A stretch of 64,000 nucleotides of DNA from Elephas maximus indicus. Lineage: Eukaryota > Chordata > Mammalia > Proboscidea > Elephantidae. A model generated the notes under the pieces. It made no database searches, was not told the origin of the DNA, and worked only from the letters and a program-made list of their open reading frames with translations. Positions 23,736 through 33,854 of this stretch are shown piece after piece. The position numbers and the translations under genes were made by a program. The DNA lies in NCBI RefSeq assembly GCF_024166365.1, contig NC_064831.1, forward strand, positions 78,938,268 through 79,002,267, read 5' to 3'. Positions within the stretch are counted from its first letter, which is position 1, and each line of letters opens with the position of its first letter.

Positions 23736-24370
23736 TGTACTCTGTCTTCTGTTCCATTGATCTATGTGTCTATCCTTTAAAAATATCACACTGTTAAAAT
23801 GGATTTCTTGTAAATAGCACATAGTTGTTCCTTTTTTTTTTTTTTAATCCAGTCTGATAACCTCAGCATTTTGATTGGAGTATTTAAACTATTTACATTT
23901 AATGCAATTATCAATATTACAAGATTTAAATTGATCATTTTACTATTTATTTTCTTTTAGTACCATTTATAGCTTGTTCCTGTTTTCTTGCTCTATTGCA
24001 TTCTTTTTGGATTAACTGACTATATTTTTATATCCCAATTTATCTCCACTCTTGGTTTATTAGAGTTATTCATTTTTAATTTAATTTATACTGGTTGCTT
24101 TACGGTTTAGAATATTCATCTTTAAGTTATCACAAGCTACCATCACCTTAAACATCACTTCATATATCGTGTAAGAAAGTTACACCGTACACTTCTATTT
24201 TCCTCCACCTGTCATCATGCTATCGTTCGCGTACATCTTATTTCTATAATATTATAAGCCTCACAGTACATGTCATTAATTTTACTTTAGATAGTGGGAT
24301 ATAATTTAAATAAATTTTATAAAGAACAGTAATATTTTATATTATTAATTTTTATATTTATCCACTGTTA

Positions 24371-24776
24371 TATGTTATGTTATACCGAAATCCTAACCCC
24401 TGGATCCTGTAACTATGATGCTGTTAGAAACAGAGGTTTTCTTTTGATATATAAAGAGGTCATACCAGCGTAGGGTGAGTCCTAAAACTAATCTCTTCTG
24501 AGTGCTCCTATAAAAAGAGCAGAATAGACACAGCACACACAAAGGGGGAAGATAGACACCATCTTACAATGGAGTCAGATGCATCTACAAGGCCAGGAAC
24601 TCCAAGGATTGCCGGTAGCTACTAGAAGCTGAAAGAGGCAATGAAAAACCTTCCCCTAGAGACCATGCCCTGAATTCAGACTTTTAGCATTCTGAACCAC
24701 GAAAAAATAAATTTATGTTCTTTAAAGTCACCTATTTGTGGTGTATTTTGTTACAGCAACAGTAACAACTTAAGAT
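24371..24776 (+). mobile_element. MaLR/ERVL-type solo LTR
   Basis: It starts like a MaLR LTR (gttatgttataccgaaatcc), has 'tcctataaaaagagcagaat' as a TATA-like region and 'aataaatttatg' as polyadenylation signal, and ends 'cagcaacagtaacaacttaag'. It interrupts the antisense L1. No internal retroviral genes are present. Confidence 0.65.
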
Positions 24777-25254
24777 ACACACGTACTTATTACTTCTGCC
24801 ACTCTTTGCCATTTTATATATGTTCAAGTTTTCATATGGTATAATTTTTTGTCTATGAGAAGAATTTCTTTAAATATTTCCTGCAGTGCAGGTCTGATGG
24901 TGATGATTTCTAGGAGCTTTTATTTGTCTAAAAAATTTGTTATTCTACCTTCAGTTTAAAGGCTACTTTACTGTCTATAGAGTCTTGTATTACTTTTTTT
25001 TTTTTTTTCCAACACTTTCAAGATGTCAGTCTTTCATCTTCTGGTTTGCTTCATTTCTGACAATATGTCTATGGTTATTTTTTTATTTGTTTCCAGGTAT
25101 AAAGTGTGTTTTTTTCTTTTCATTGCTCTGGCTCCTTTTAAGATTTTCTCTCTATTACTGACTTTTAAAAAATTCAATTATGATATACTTCTGTGTAGTT
25201 TTCTTTGATTTATTTTTCCTCTTTGGAATTTCTTGAATTAATGGGTACATAGGC
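24777..25254 (-). mobile_element. L1 LINE continuation (antisense ORF1 region)
   Basis: 'cctgcagtgcaggtctgatgg' and 'aagattttctctctattactg' are recognisable antisense L1 phrases that continue the element interrupted by the LTR. It ends where an RTE begins at about 25255. Confidence 0.65.
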
Positions 25255-26304
25255 TTCACTATATGCCAGTTAAAAACAAAGACGAAGGATCAGTAGGTGG
25301 AAAATATGGCCCTGGTGATAGAAAAAATGCTGGAGAATGCATAATAGAATTTTGTAAGACCAAGGACCTAGTCATTGGAAATACCTTTTTTCAACAACAT
25401 AAATGGTGACTATACATGTGGCCCTTGCCAGATGGAATACACAAGAATCAAATCAACTGCATTTGTGGAAAGAGAGAATGGAGAAGCTCAATATGATCGG
25501 TCAGAACAAAATCAGAGGCCAGCTGCAGAACAGACCATCAACTGCTCATACACAAGTTCAGGTTGAAGCTTAAGAAAATTAAAACATGTCCACAAGAGCC
25601 AAAGTATGGCATTGAGTATATCCCATCCAAATTTAGAGATATCTCAAGGAAAAATTTGATGCATTGAACACTAATGACCAAAGACCAGACAAGTCGTAGG
25701 ATAACATCAAGGACATCACGCATGAAGAAAGCAAGAGATCATAAAAAGGCAAGAAAGAAAGAAAAGACCAAAAATTATATCAGAAGAGACTCTGAAACTT
25801 GCTTTTGAACATAGAGTAGCTAAAGCAAATGGAAGAAATAATGAAGTAAAAGAGCTGAATACATAATTTCAAAGGGTTGCTCTAAGTAAAGTATTACAGT
25901 GAAATGTACAAAGACCTAGAGTTACAAAACCAAAAGGGAAGAACATGCTTGGCATTTCTCAATCTGAAAGAACTGAAGAAAAACATTCAAGCCTTCAGTT
26001 GCAATAGTGAAAGATTCTATGGGGAAAATATTGAATGATACAAGAAATATATATATATAAAGGTGGAATACACAGAATCACTGTACCAAAAAGAATTGGT
26101 TGATATTCAACTATTTCAGGAGGTAGCATATGATCAAGGGCCAATGGTACTGAGGGAAGAAGTTCAAGCTCCACTGAAGGCATTGGTGAAAAACAAAGCT
26201 CCAGGAATTGACAGAACACCAACTGATGTGTTTTAACAAACAGATGGAGAGCTGGAGGTACTTGTTCGTCTATGCCAAGAAATCTGGATTGGAGGAAGAA
26301 CTTG
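25255..26304 (+). mobile_element. RTE retrotransposon 'C', 5'-truncated, first part
   Basis: Similarity to RTE starts in the endonuclease (gacgaaggatcagtaggtgg) and runs through the linker to the early reverse transcriptase (ctatgccaagaaatctgg). All frames are broken. After about 26304 come some 190 bases of non-RTE sequence, then RTE sequence from much nearer the 3' end, so part of the RT is deleted. It may be the upstream part of the element ending at 28668. Confidence 0.75.
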
Positions 26305-26494
26305 ATTTTCTTTCATTAGAATGTTAAGTCTATCCCCAGAGATTGGTTGAGGCCATATATGGCCCATTCTGTGGCTATCTTGTCAAGGACAATTTCAGAA
26401 GAAAGAGCAGCTTATTCTGCTTGGTGTAGGAGGATGTTAGGACAGGTGTGTCTTAGAAGCGTTGGGTTCTGACGCTGCCTGCCTCAGTGTTGTC
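26305..26494. other. Non-RTE sequence between RTE segments
   Basis: About 190 bases with no similarity that I recognise to RTE. They replace the missing reverse-transcriptase core of RTE 'C'. Confidence 0.4.
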
Positions 26495-26688
26495 AAAGAT
26501 TTCATTTTACTTGGATCCACAATCAATGCCCATGGAAGCAGCCATCAAGGAATCAAACAACATATTGCATTTGGCCAATCTGTGTCAAAAGACTTCCTTA
26601 AAGTGTTAAAAAGCAAACATGTCACTTTAAGGACTAAGTTGTACCTGACCCAAGCCATGGTATTTTTAATTGCCTGATATGTATGTCC
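26495..26688 (+). mobile_element. RTE 'C', later part (before the nested insert)
   Basis: It reads 'gttgtcaaagatttcatttt' through 'caagccatggtatttttaat' and ends 'tatgtatg'. The element resumes at 28258 with 'atgtatgcaggtgaaag', so RTE 'D' was inserted here with atgtatg as the likely short target-site duplication. Confidence 0.75.
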
Positions 26689-28257
26689 TCCATGCATCTG
26701 TCATGCCACAAAGAATTGGTGGATGTTCAACCATTTCAGGAGGCAGCATATGATCAGGAACCGATGGTACTGAAGGAAGAAGTCCAAGCTCCACTGAAGG
26801 CATTGGCAAAAAACAAGGGTGCAGGAATTGACAGACCAATTGAGATGTTTCAACAAAAAGACACAGCACTGGAAGTGCTCACTTGTCTATGCCAAGAAAT
26901 TTGGAAGACTGCTACCTGGCCAACTGACTAGAAGAGAACCATATTTATACCTATTCCAAAGAAAGGTGATCTAACCAAATGTGGAAACTATCAAAAAATA
27001 ATCACACACAAGTAAAATTCTGCTGAAGATCATTCAAAAGTGCTGCAGCTATATATCGACAGGGAACTGCCAGAAACTCCAGCGGCATTCAGAAGAGGAC
27101 ACGGAACCAGGAATATCATTGCTATTGTCAGCTGGGTCTTAGCTGAATGCAGAGAATACCAGAAACATGTTTCCCTGTTTTATTGACTATGCAAAGGCAT
27201 TCAACTTTGTAGATCATAACAAATCATGGATAACATTTCGAAGAATGGGAATTCCAGAACACTTAATTGTGCTCATGAGGAAGCTGTACATAGATCACAA
27301 AGCAGTCATTCAAACAACAAGAGGATACCGTGTGGTTTAAAGTCAAGAAAAGTGTGCATCAGGGCTGTATACTTTCACTATACTTATTCAATCTGTATGC
27401 GGAGCAAATAATCTGAGAAGCTGGACTATATAAAGAAGGTTGTGACATCAGAATTGGTGGAAGACTCATTAACAATCTGTATTATGAAGATGACACAACC
27501 TTGCTTGCTGAAAGTGAAGAGGACTTGAAGCACTTATTGATGAAAACTAAAGACCACAGCCTTCAGTACGGATTGCACCTCAACATAAAGAAAAAATCCT
27601 CACAACTGGACCAATAAGCAACATCATGATAAACAGAGAAAAGATTGAAGTTGCCAAGGATTTCATTTTACTTGGATCTGCAATCAACACCCATGGAAGC
27701 AGCAGTCAAGAAATCAAAAGACGCATTGCATTGGGTAAATTGGCTGCAAAAGACCTCTTTCAAGTGTTGAAAAGCAAAGATGTCACCTTGAAAACTAAGG
27801 TGGGCCTGACCCAAGCCATGGTGTTTTCAATTGCCTCATATGCATGAGAAAACTGGACAATGAATAAGAAAGCCTGAAGAAGAATTGATGCCTTTGAATT
27901 GCGGTGTTGGAGAAGAATATTGAATATTCCATGGACTGCCAGAAGAATGAACAAATCTGTCTTGGAAGAAGTACAACCAGACTGCTCCTTAGAAGCAAGG
28001 ATAGCGAGACTATGTCTCACATACTTTGGACATGTTATCAGGAGGAAGGAGTCCCTGGAGAAGGACATCATGCTTGATAAAGTAGAGAGTTAGTGAAAAA
28101 GAAGACCTTCAACCAGACGGAGTGAGACAGTGGCTGCAACAATGGGCTCAAGTATAACAACAATTGTGAGGATGGCTCAGGACCAGGCAGTGTTTCGTTC
28201 TGTCATACATAGGGTTGCTATGAGTTGGAACTGATTCAAGGGGACCTAATAACAACA
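26689..28257 (+). mobile_element. RTE retrotransposon 'D', 5'-truncated, inserted in RTE 'C'
   Basis: Similarity starts abruptly in the linker before the reverse transcriptase (cacaaagaattggtggatgt) and continues to the RTE 3' tail (cctaataacaacaac). The decayed RT still shows frames such as 26683-26931 and 27626-27847 with MINREKIEVAKDFILLGS. Truncation at the 5' end is the usual result of incomplete reverse transcription. Confidence 0.85.
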
Positions 28258-28668
28258 ACAATGTATGCAGGTGAAAGTTCGTAGTGAATAAGGAAGACCA
28301 AAGAAGAATTGATGCATTTGAATTATGTTGGCAAAGAATACTGAATATACCGTGGACATCCAGAAGAACGAACAAATCTGTCTTGGAATAAGTACAACCA
28401 GAATGCTGCTTAGAAGCATAGATGGCTAGACTTTGTCTCACGTATGTTGGACATGTTATCAGGAGGGCCAGTACCTAGAGATGGACATCATAGGTAAAGT
28501 AGGGGATCAGAGAAGAAAAGGAAGTCACTCAAGGAAATGAGTTGCAACAATGGAGTCAAACATAGCAACAGTTGTGAGGATGGCACTGGACTGGGCAGTG
28601 TTTGCTTCATTCTGCTCTATGTAGGATCATTATGAGTTGAAACTGACTCAAGGGCACCTAACAACAAC
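28258..28668 (+). mobile_element. RTE 'C', 3' end (after the nested insert)
   Basis: It resumes 'tatgcaggtgaaagttcgta' and runs to a second complete tail (gcacctaacaacaac). Two RTE tails within 420 bases on the same strand are explained by the insertion of 'D' into 'C'. Confidence 0.8.
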
Positions 28669-28794
28669 ATTGTTTCCAGCAAATTTGAAATATTTATGCA
28701 ATTTTTAAAAATATTTTTCCTTCTCTTCTGTCACTCTAGGATACTAGATAAATGAGTCAGGTCTTAATATTGTCCATAGGTCATTGCTGCTCTC
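28669..28794 (-). mobile_element. L1 LINE continuation (antisense)
   Basis: 'ccagcaaatttgaaatatttatg' continues the antisense L1 interrupted at 25254. It ends where the duplicated block begins. Confidence 0.5.
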
Positions 28795-28848
28795 CTCAAT
28801 ATATAAGGCATAGTTCCAATATATGTCAGTTTATACATTAGTGTATAC

Positions 28849-29009
28849 CGAACTGAACCCGTTGTTGTCAAGTCAATTCTGACTTATAGCAACCCTATAG
28901 AACAGAGTAGGACTGCCCCATAGAGTTTCCAAGGAGCACCTGGTAGATTCGAACTGCTGACCTTTTGGTTAGCAGCTGTAGCGCTTAACCACTACACCGC
29001 CAGGGTTTC
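28849..29009 (-). mobile_element. AfroSINE, short form
   Basis: The tail complement (gtcaagtcaattctgactta) and head complement (aaccactacaccgccagggt) are clear. It is absent from the paralogous copy at 33 kb, which keeps the uninterrupted site. A diverged duplication is cattagtgtatac / cattaatgacaac. Confidence 0.93.
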
Positions 29010-29171
29010 CATTAATGACAACAAATATCTCTGACCTCATGGAGTTTACATTTTAGGGAGAGAAAAATATAATAGTAAGCATAATGAATACATGTAGTAA
29101 ATGGTATATTAGTTTAAAAAAAATTAATTAGAGTAAGGTAAGGGGACTTGGGCAATGATGCCAAAGGAAAA

Positions 29172-29268
29172 CTGAGAAACTAAACCCATTGTCCTCAAGT
29201 TGATTCTGACTCATGATGACCCTGTATGTTATAGAGTAGAACTACTCCATAGGGTTTTATTGTCTGCA
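29172..29268 (-). mobile_element. AfroSINE, 3' half only
   Basis: Only the tail complement and part of the body are present (ctcaagttgattctgactca to catagggttttattgtct), cut by the L1 3' piece. The same truncated SINE junction is seen at 33231-33330, where the remaining half lies beyond the L1 piece. Confidence 0.85.
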
Positions 29269-29594
29269 TTTTTTTAATTAAATATTTTTGTGAGGATATA
29301 CGTAGCAGAATATACACCCAATCAACAATTTCTACACATACAGTTCAATGACATTAGTTATATTCTTCATGTTGTGTCACCATCCTTGCTCTCTCTTTAT
29401 TGTTTCACCACCATTGACTTAAATTTGCTACTCCCTAAACTTCTCACCTATGCTTTAGATTTACTGTTGTCAGTTTGATCTCATATAGTTAACTCTTTAG
29501 AGAGTTAAATGCTTAAGGCAAACATTCATTACTTATTTAGCTAAAGTTCTCTTTAGTTTAAAGATGACTTCAGGGGATAATTTCAGTTCCAGAT
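29269..29594 (-). mobile_element. L1-like 3' end piece
   Basis: A T-rich start followed by 'gtgaggatatacgtagcaga' and 'caatttctacacatacagttc' resembles an antisense L1 3' UTR. It is identical in position to the piece at 33331 and was inside the AfroSINE before the block was duplicated. Confidence 0.55.
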
Positions 29595-29905
29595 TTCTTC
29601 TCTTGCTCTGTTGACTGGTTTTTTTCTTCTCCAGTGTTTAATATATTGTTAATCCCATCCAGTGAATTTTTAACTTTAGATACTATTTTTTAATCTCTAG
29701 AGTTTTTTAAAATATCTTTCATGTCTTTCCTCATTACGATCATTTCCTTTGAGTTCCGAGCATATTTATAATAACTGTTTTTTAAAGTATTTGTCAATTC
29801 AATCATCTAATTTTTATGAATCTGTTTCAGTTGACTGATTTTTCTTCTGGTAATGTGTCACATTTTGCTGCTTCTTTGCATGTCTAGTGATTTTTGACTG
29901 GATCC
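29595..29905 (-). mobile_element. L1 LINE continuation (antisense 5' region)
   Basis: 'aatcccatccagtgaattttta' and 'cacattttgctgcttctttgcatg' are antisense old-L1 phrases, continuing the element from 28794 beyond the duplicated block. Confidence 0.6.
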
Positions 29906-30314
29906 TATCTTAGTTATCTGGTGCTGCTATAACAAAAATATCACAAATGGATGGCTTGAACAAACAGCAATTTATGCTCTCACAGTTTAGGAGGCTAGAA
30001 GTCTTAATTCAGGGTGTCAGGTCCAGGGGAAGGTTTTCTCTCTCTATCAGCTCTGGGGAAAAGTCCTTGTCATCAATCTTCACCTAGTTTAGGAGATTTT
30101 CAGTGCAGGTCCACAGGACATTCGCTCTTGGCTCTTCTTGCTCGGTAGTAATGGGGGCCCCATGTCTCTCTGCTGGCTTCTGTCTTTTTTATCTCAAAAG
30201 AGATTGACTTAAAACACAACCTAATCTTGTAGATTGAATCCTGCCTCATCAACGTAACTGCCATAATCCCACCTCAACACATTTTTTGGGGGAGACACAA
30301 TTTAATCCATAACA
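29906..30314 (-). mobile_element. MaLR/ERVL-type solo LTR
   Basis: The complement runs from 'tgttatggattaaattgtgtc' to 'ttatagcagcaccagataac', closely similar to the plus-strand LTR at 30620-31876. A weak 5-bp duplication (gatcc / gatga) fits an ERVL-class insertion. No internal genes are present. Confidence 0.75.
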
Positions 30315-30568
30315 GATGACTAATAGTATGAATGTTACATTCTTAAGTGTTTGGATGTTGTTGTCTGCCTTTAAAGAGTATTGCAGTTTGTTTTGCCTGG
30401 CAGTTAAATTTTTATGGATAAGCTTGTCCTTTCCAAGGCTTGTGTTTAAGCTTCATTCGGGTGCACTTAGATCAACCTTTTCTCTTTGGCTTATTTAGCA
30501 CTATTTGCAGAGTGATGAATCTGCTGGGATCACTACTGAATGCTTTCATAATTCAATGTCTCTCTACT
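30315..30568 (-). mobile_element. L1 LINE continuation (antisense)
   Basis: Antisense L1 5' region sequence continues from 29905 (aaagagtattgcagtttgtt) and is interrupted by the AfroSINE at 30581. Confidence 0.5.
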
Positions 30569-30619
30569 CTGGCTATTGGAAAAGTCCTGGGGGGTACAAA
30601 CGGTTAAGAGCTTGACTAA

Positions 30620-31876
30620 TGTTATGGATTGAATTGTGTCCCCGCAAAATATGTATATCAGTTTGGCTAGGCCATGATTCCCAATGTTGTGTGGTTGGCC
30701 ACCATTTTGTCATCCGATGTGACTTCTCTATATGTTGTAAATCCTGCCTCTACGATGTTAATAGGCAGGACTCAGTCTACAAGGTTGGATTGTGTCTTAA
30801 GCCAACCTCTTTAGATTTTTTTTTTTACTTTTTTTTTAATTGAACTTTAGATGAAGGTTTACAGAACAAACTAGTTTCTCATCCAACAGTTAGTACACAC
30901 ATCGTTCCATGACATTGATTAACAACCCCACAACATGTCAACACTCTCCCTTCTCAACCCTGGGCTCCCTATTACCAGCTTTCCTGTTCCCTCCTACGTT
31001 TGTTCTATGGGCCTGTTCAATCTTTGGCTGAAGGGTGAACCTCAGGAGTGACCTCATTACTGAGCTGAAGGGGTGTCCAGGGGCCACACTCTCAGGGTTT
31101 CTCCAGTCTCTGTCAGGCCAGCAAGTCTGGTCTTTCTTTTTGAGTTAGAATTTTGTTCTACATTTTTCTTCAGCTCTGTCCAGGACCCTCTATTGTGATC
31201 CCTGTCAGAGCAGTCAGTGGTGGTAGCTGGGCACCATCTAGATTTACTGCACTCGGTCTGGTGGAGGCCAAGATGTGGTCCGTCAGTCCTTTGGACCAAT
31301 CTTTCCCTTGTGTCTTTAGCTTTCTTCATTCTTCATTGCTCCGGAAGAGGTGAGACCAGTGGAGTACCCTAGAAGGCCACTCACAGGTTTTAAGACCCCA
31401 GATGCTACTCACCAAACTAGAATATAGAGCATTTTATTTATAAACTATGTTATGCCAGTTGAGCTAGATGTTCCTCGAGACCATGGACCCCACAGCCCTC
31501 AGCCCAGCAATTCAATCCCTCAGGGAGTTTGGATGTGTCTATGGAACTACCATGACCTTGCGCTGAAGCCAATCTTTTTTGAGATATAAAAGAGAGAAGT
31601 GAGCAGGGAGACATGGGGACTTCATACCACCAAGAAAAAAGAGCCAGGAGAAGAGTGCATCTTTTGGACTCAGGTTCCCTGTGCTGAGAAGCTCCTCAAC
31701 TGGGGAAGATTACAAGGACCTTTGCCCAGAGCCAACAGAGAGAGAAAGCTTTCCCCTGGAGCTGGCTCCCTGAATCCAGACTTCTAACCTCCTAGACTGT
31801 GAGAGAATAAATTGCTGTTTGTAAAAGCCATCCATTTGTGGTATTTCTGTTATAGCAGCACTAGATAACTAAGACA
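30620..31876 (+). mobile_element. MaLR/ERVL-type solo LTR inside an AfroSINE
   Basis: It begins TG (tgttatggattgaattgtgt) and ends CA (agataactaagaca), with 'gagagaataaattgctgttt' as the polyadenylation region. The 5-bp duplication actaa / actac matches the ERVL class. It is itself interrupted by an L1 3' end (30813-31565), leaving about 490 bases of LTR. Confidence 0.85.
30813..31565 (-). mobile_element. L1 3' end, inserted in the LTR
   Basis: A T-rich left end (poly(A) of a minus-strand insert) is followed by about 750 bases of L1-like 3' sequence. Duplications aagccaacctcttt (30799-30812) and aagccaatcttttt (31566-31579) flank it. Confidence 0.8.
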
Positions 31877-32057
31877 ACTACTAACCGAAAGGTTGACAGT
31901 TTGAGCACTCTCAAAGGCACCTTGGAAGAAGGCCTGGAGATCTACTTCTGAAAGGTCATAACCTTGAAAACCCTATGGTGCAATTCTCTTCTGCACATAT
32001 GGGATTACCATGAGCCGTAACTGACTTGCAGCAATTAACAACAACTGGCTATTAGGA

Positions 32058-32470
32058 AGTTGAATGTCTCCCATATCTGTAGAAGCTCTGGGAATTTTTC
32101 AGCTTTTAATTCCCTGGCAATTATGTTTGCTTGTTTGTTTTTTAATTTCTCAAAGTTTTGCCCTTTGCTTGCATATATTAGCATTCCATCAAAGGCTCAA
32201 ACAGCCCCAGCAGATTTCTGTGGCTCTTCTTTGAGCAGCTCCTTCTTCTTTGGTTCTCTGCCCTCATGAATTCTACCTGGATCAGCGATACCAAGATCGT
32301 TTCTCTGTCTCTTCAAATCAGTAAAACCTTCAGCTTTGATTAGATTCCCTCTTGCTGTGCTGTGCTCAAGAAATTCACTTGCACAGAAAGGTGGGATAAT
32401 TATAGGGACCACCTCCTTTATTTCCATTCCCTTGGAGATATGCTTCACTATCTGTAGCCCAATGTTTTAC
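32058..32470 (-). mobile_element. L1 LINE continuation (antisense 5' region)
   Basis: 'tctgggaatttttcagctttt' and downstream sequence continue the antisense L1 after the nested SINE. The minus-strand open frame at 32197-32448 lies within L1 leader sequence and is not a host gene. The right boundary is uncertain. Confidence 0.5.
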
Positions 32471-32585
32471 GTATTTTGTTCTCTTGTCTAGTTTTATGTC
32501 GTAGGAGATCAAGTAAGTCTTATACAAAGTACTCACCACGATGGAAAGCAGAAGCCTGTCTCTGTACTTTTATTTATTTTTAGAA

Positions 32586-32636
32586 TGTCACTAGTAAAAA
32601 AAAAAAAAAAATTTTTTTTTTTTTTTGTCACTAGTA
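32586..32636. repeat. Poly(A)/poly(T) insert between 11-bp direct repeats
   Basis: The direct repeat tgtcactagta occurs at 32586-32596 and 32626-32636. The bases between are a pure A-run joined to a pure T-run, about 15 each. It looks like a retrotransposition-type insertion carrying only tail sequence. Confidence 0.75.
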
Positions 32637-32954
32637 GATACCAAAAAATATGGAAATTAAATAGGGAAAGAAACTCTTGCTGCATGCCTTTTCTACCCAT
32701 TAAATTCACTTTGCAATAGGAGAAAACATGGAGTTTTCAAACACAGTGATGAAAGGCAGCTGGGCATGTCCTGAGTGGATTTGTTGGTGGACTGTTACTA
32801 GTGCTTGATACTTTTAGCTCCTTTGGGGTATCTTCATCAGTGTGTAAATCTCACCAGCAAAATAGAGACAAAAATAAGTTTGCTTGTGGAATAAAACAAT
32901 ATGCCTGATTAATTTATTTAATTGGGGCGTCAGATAATTAATTTTGGCAGCATG

Positions 32955-33230
32955 TATTCATTCATTCAACAAATACACAAGAAGCTCCTAATATATATAT
33001 ATATATATATATGGCATGGTTCTAATATACATCAGTTCACACATTAGTGTATACATCAATGGAAAAAAAAAATCCCTGAATCCCTGACCTCATGCAGCTT
33101 ACACTTTAGTGAGAGAAGAAGAAAATAATAATAAACATAATGAAAATATATATTACATGGTATGTTAGTTTAAAGAAAAATTAAGTAGAGTAAGGTAAGG
33201 GGACTTGGGTAGTGATGTGAATAGAAAGCC
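32955..33230 (+). repeat. Ancient mammalian interspersed repeat, first part
   Basis: 'attcattcattcaacaaatac' through 'cctcatgcagcttacacttt' is the start of a widely dispersed old repeat. A (TA) run of about 24 bases lies at 32990-33012. It continues at 34193 after a nested SINE. Confidence 0.6.
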
Positions 33231-33854
33231 AAAAAACCAAAACCGTTGCTGTTGAGTCCACTCCAACTCATGATGACTCCACATGTCACAGAGTAGAACT
33301 GTTCCATAGGGATTTATTGTCTTTGATCTTTTTTAAAAAATTAAATATTTATTTTATTTTTTGTGCATAAAAAAATTTTTTTGTACATAGCAGAACATAA
33401 ATCCGTTCAACAATTTCTACATGTACAGTTCAACAACATTTGTTACATTCCTTGTTATGTCACCATCCTTGCTATCTCTATCCATATTGTTTCATCACCT
33501 TTGACTTAAACTTACTATCCCCTAAACTTCTCATCTGAGCCCTAGTGGTGCAGTGGTTAAGAGCTATGGCTGCTAACCAAAAGGTTGGCAGTTTGAATCC
33601 ACCAGCCACTCTTGGAAGCCCTATGGGATAGTTCTACTCTGTCCTATAGGTTCCTTATGAGTCGAAATCGACTCGGTGGCAATGGGTCTGGTTCGGTTTA
33701 AACTTCTCATCTATGCTTTGGAGTTACTGTTGTTGATTTGATCTCATACAGCTAATTCTTCAAAGAGAAGAATGCTTAAGGTGAACATTCTTTACTAATT
33801 TAGCTAAACTGTTTAGTTTAAAGATGACTTCAGGGGATTGTTTCAGTTCTAGAT
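32985..33854 (+). repeat. Duplicated block, copy 2 (partner 28795-29594)
   Basis: This is the likely source copy, because the old repeat and the AfroSINE continue beyond both ends of the shared block (left to 32955, right to 34010 and 34193). It carries its own extra AfroSINE at 33537-33698. Confidence 0.8.

Larger units (their letters stand above)
22100..24370 (-). mobile_element. L1 LINE 3' UTR and ORF2 pieces (antisense)
   Basis: 22100-23800 reads as the antisense of an old L1 3' UTR and ORF2 C-terminal end (phrases such as 'ccagccccaggcaaccaatg', 'gagattcatccatgttgtg', 'tgttccattgatctatgtg'). At about 23795 it jumps to the antisense of the endonuclease start (atggatttcttgtaaatagc), so roughly the reverse-transcriptase core is missing. 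Further pieces continue at 24777-25254, 28671-28794, 29595-29905, 30315-30568 and 32058-32470, separated by later inserts. Confidence 0.75.
28795..29594 (+). repeat. Duplicated block, copy 1 (partner 32985-33854)
   Basis: The same ordered mosaic occurs at 32985-33854: an old repeat segment, a partial AfroSINE and an L1 3' piece. The copies share phrases such as 'agagtaaggtaaggggactt' and 'aagatgacttcagggga'. Copy 1 has an extra AfroSINE at 28849-29009 but lacks the one at 33537-33698. Antisense L1 lies on both sides, so this copy looks inserted. Confidence 0.8.
30581..32044 (+). mobile_element. AfroSINE, long form, split by a solo LTR
   Basis: The head (aaagtcctggggggtacaaa to cttgactaa) is at 30581-30619 and the rest (actactaaccgaaaggttga to the tail aattaacaacaa) is at 31877-32044. 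Duplications ctggctattgga (30569-30580) and ctggctattagga (32045-32057) flank the whole, proving it is one SINE. Confidence 0.92.
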
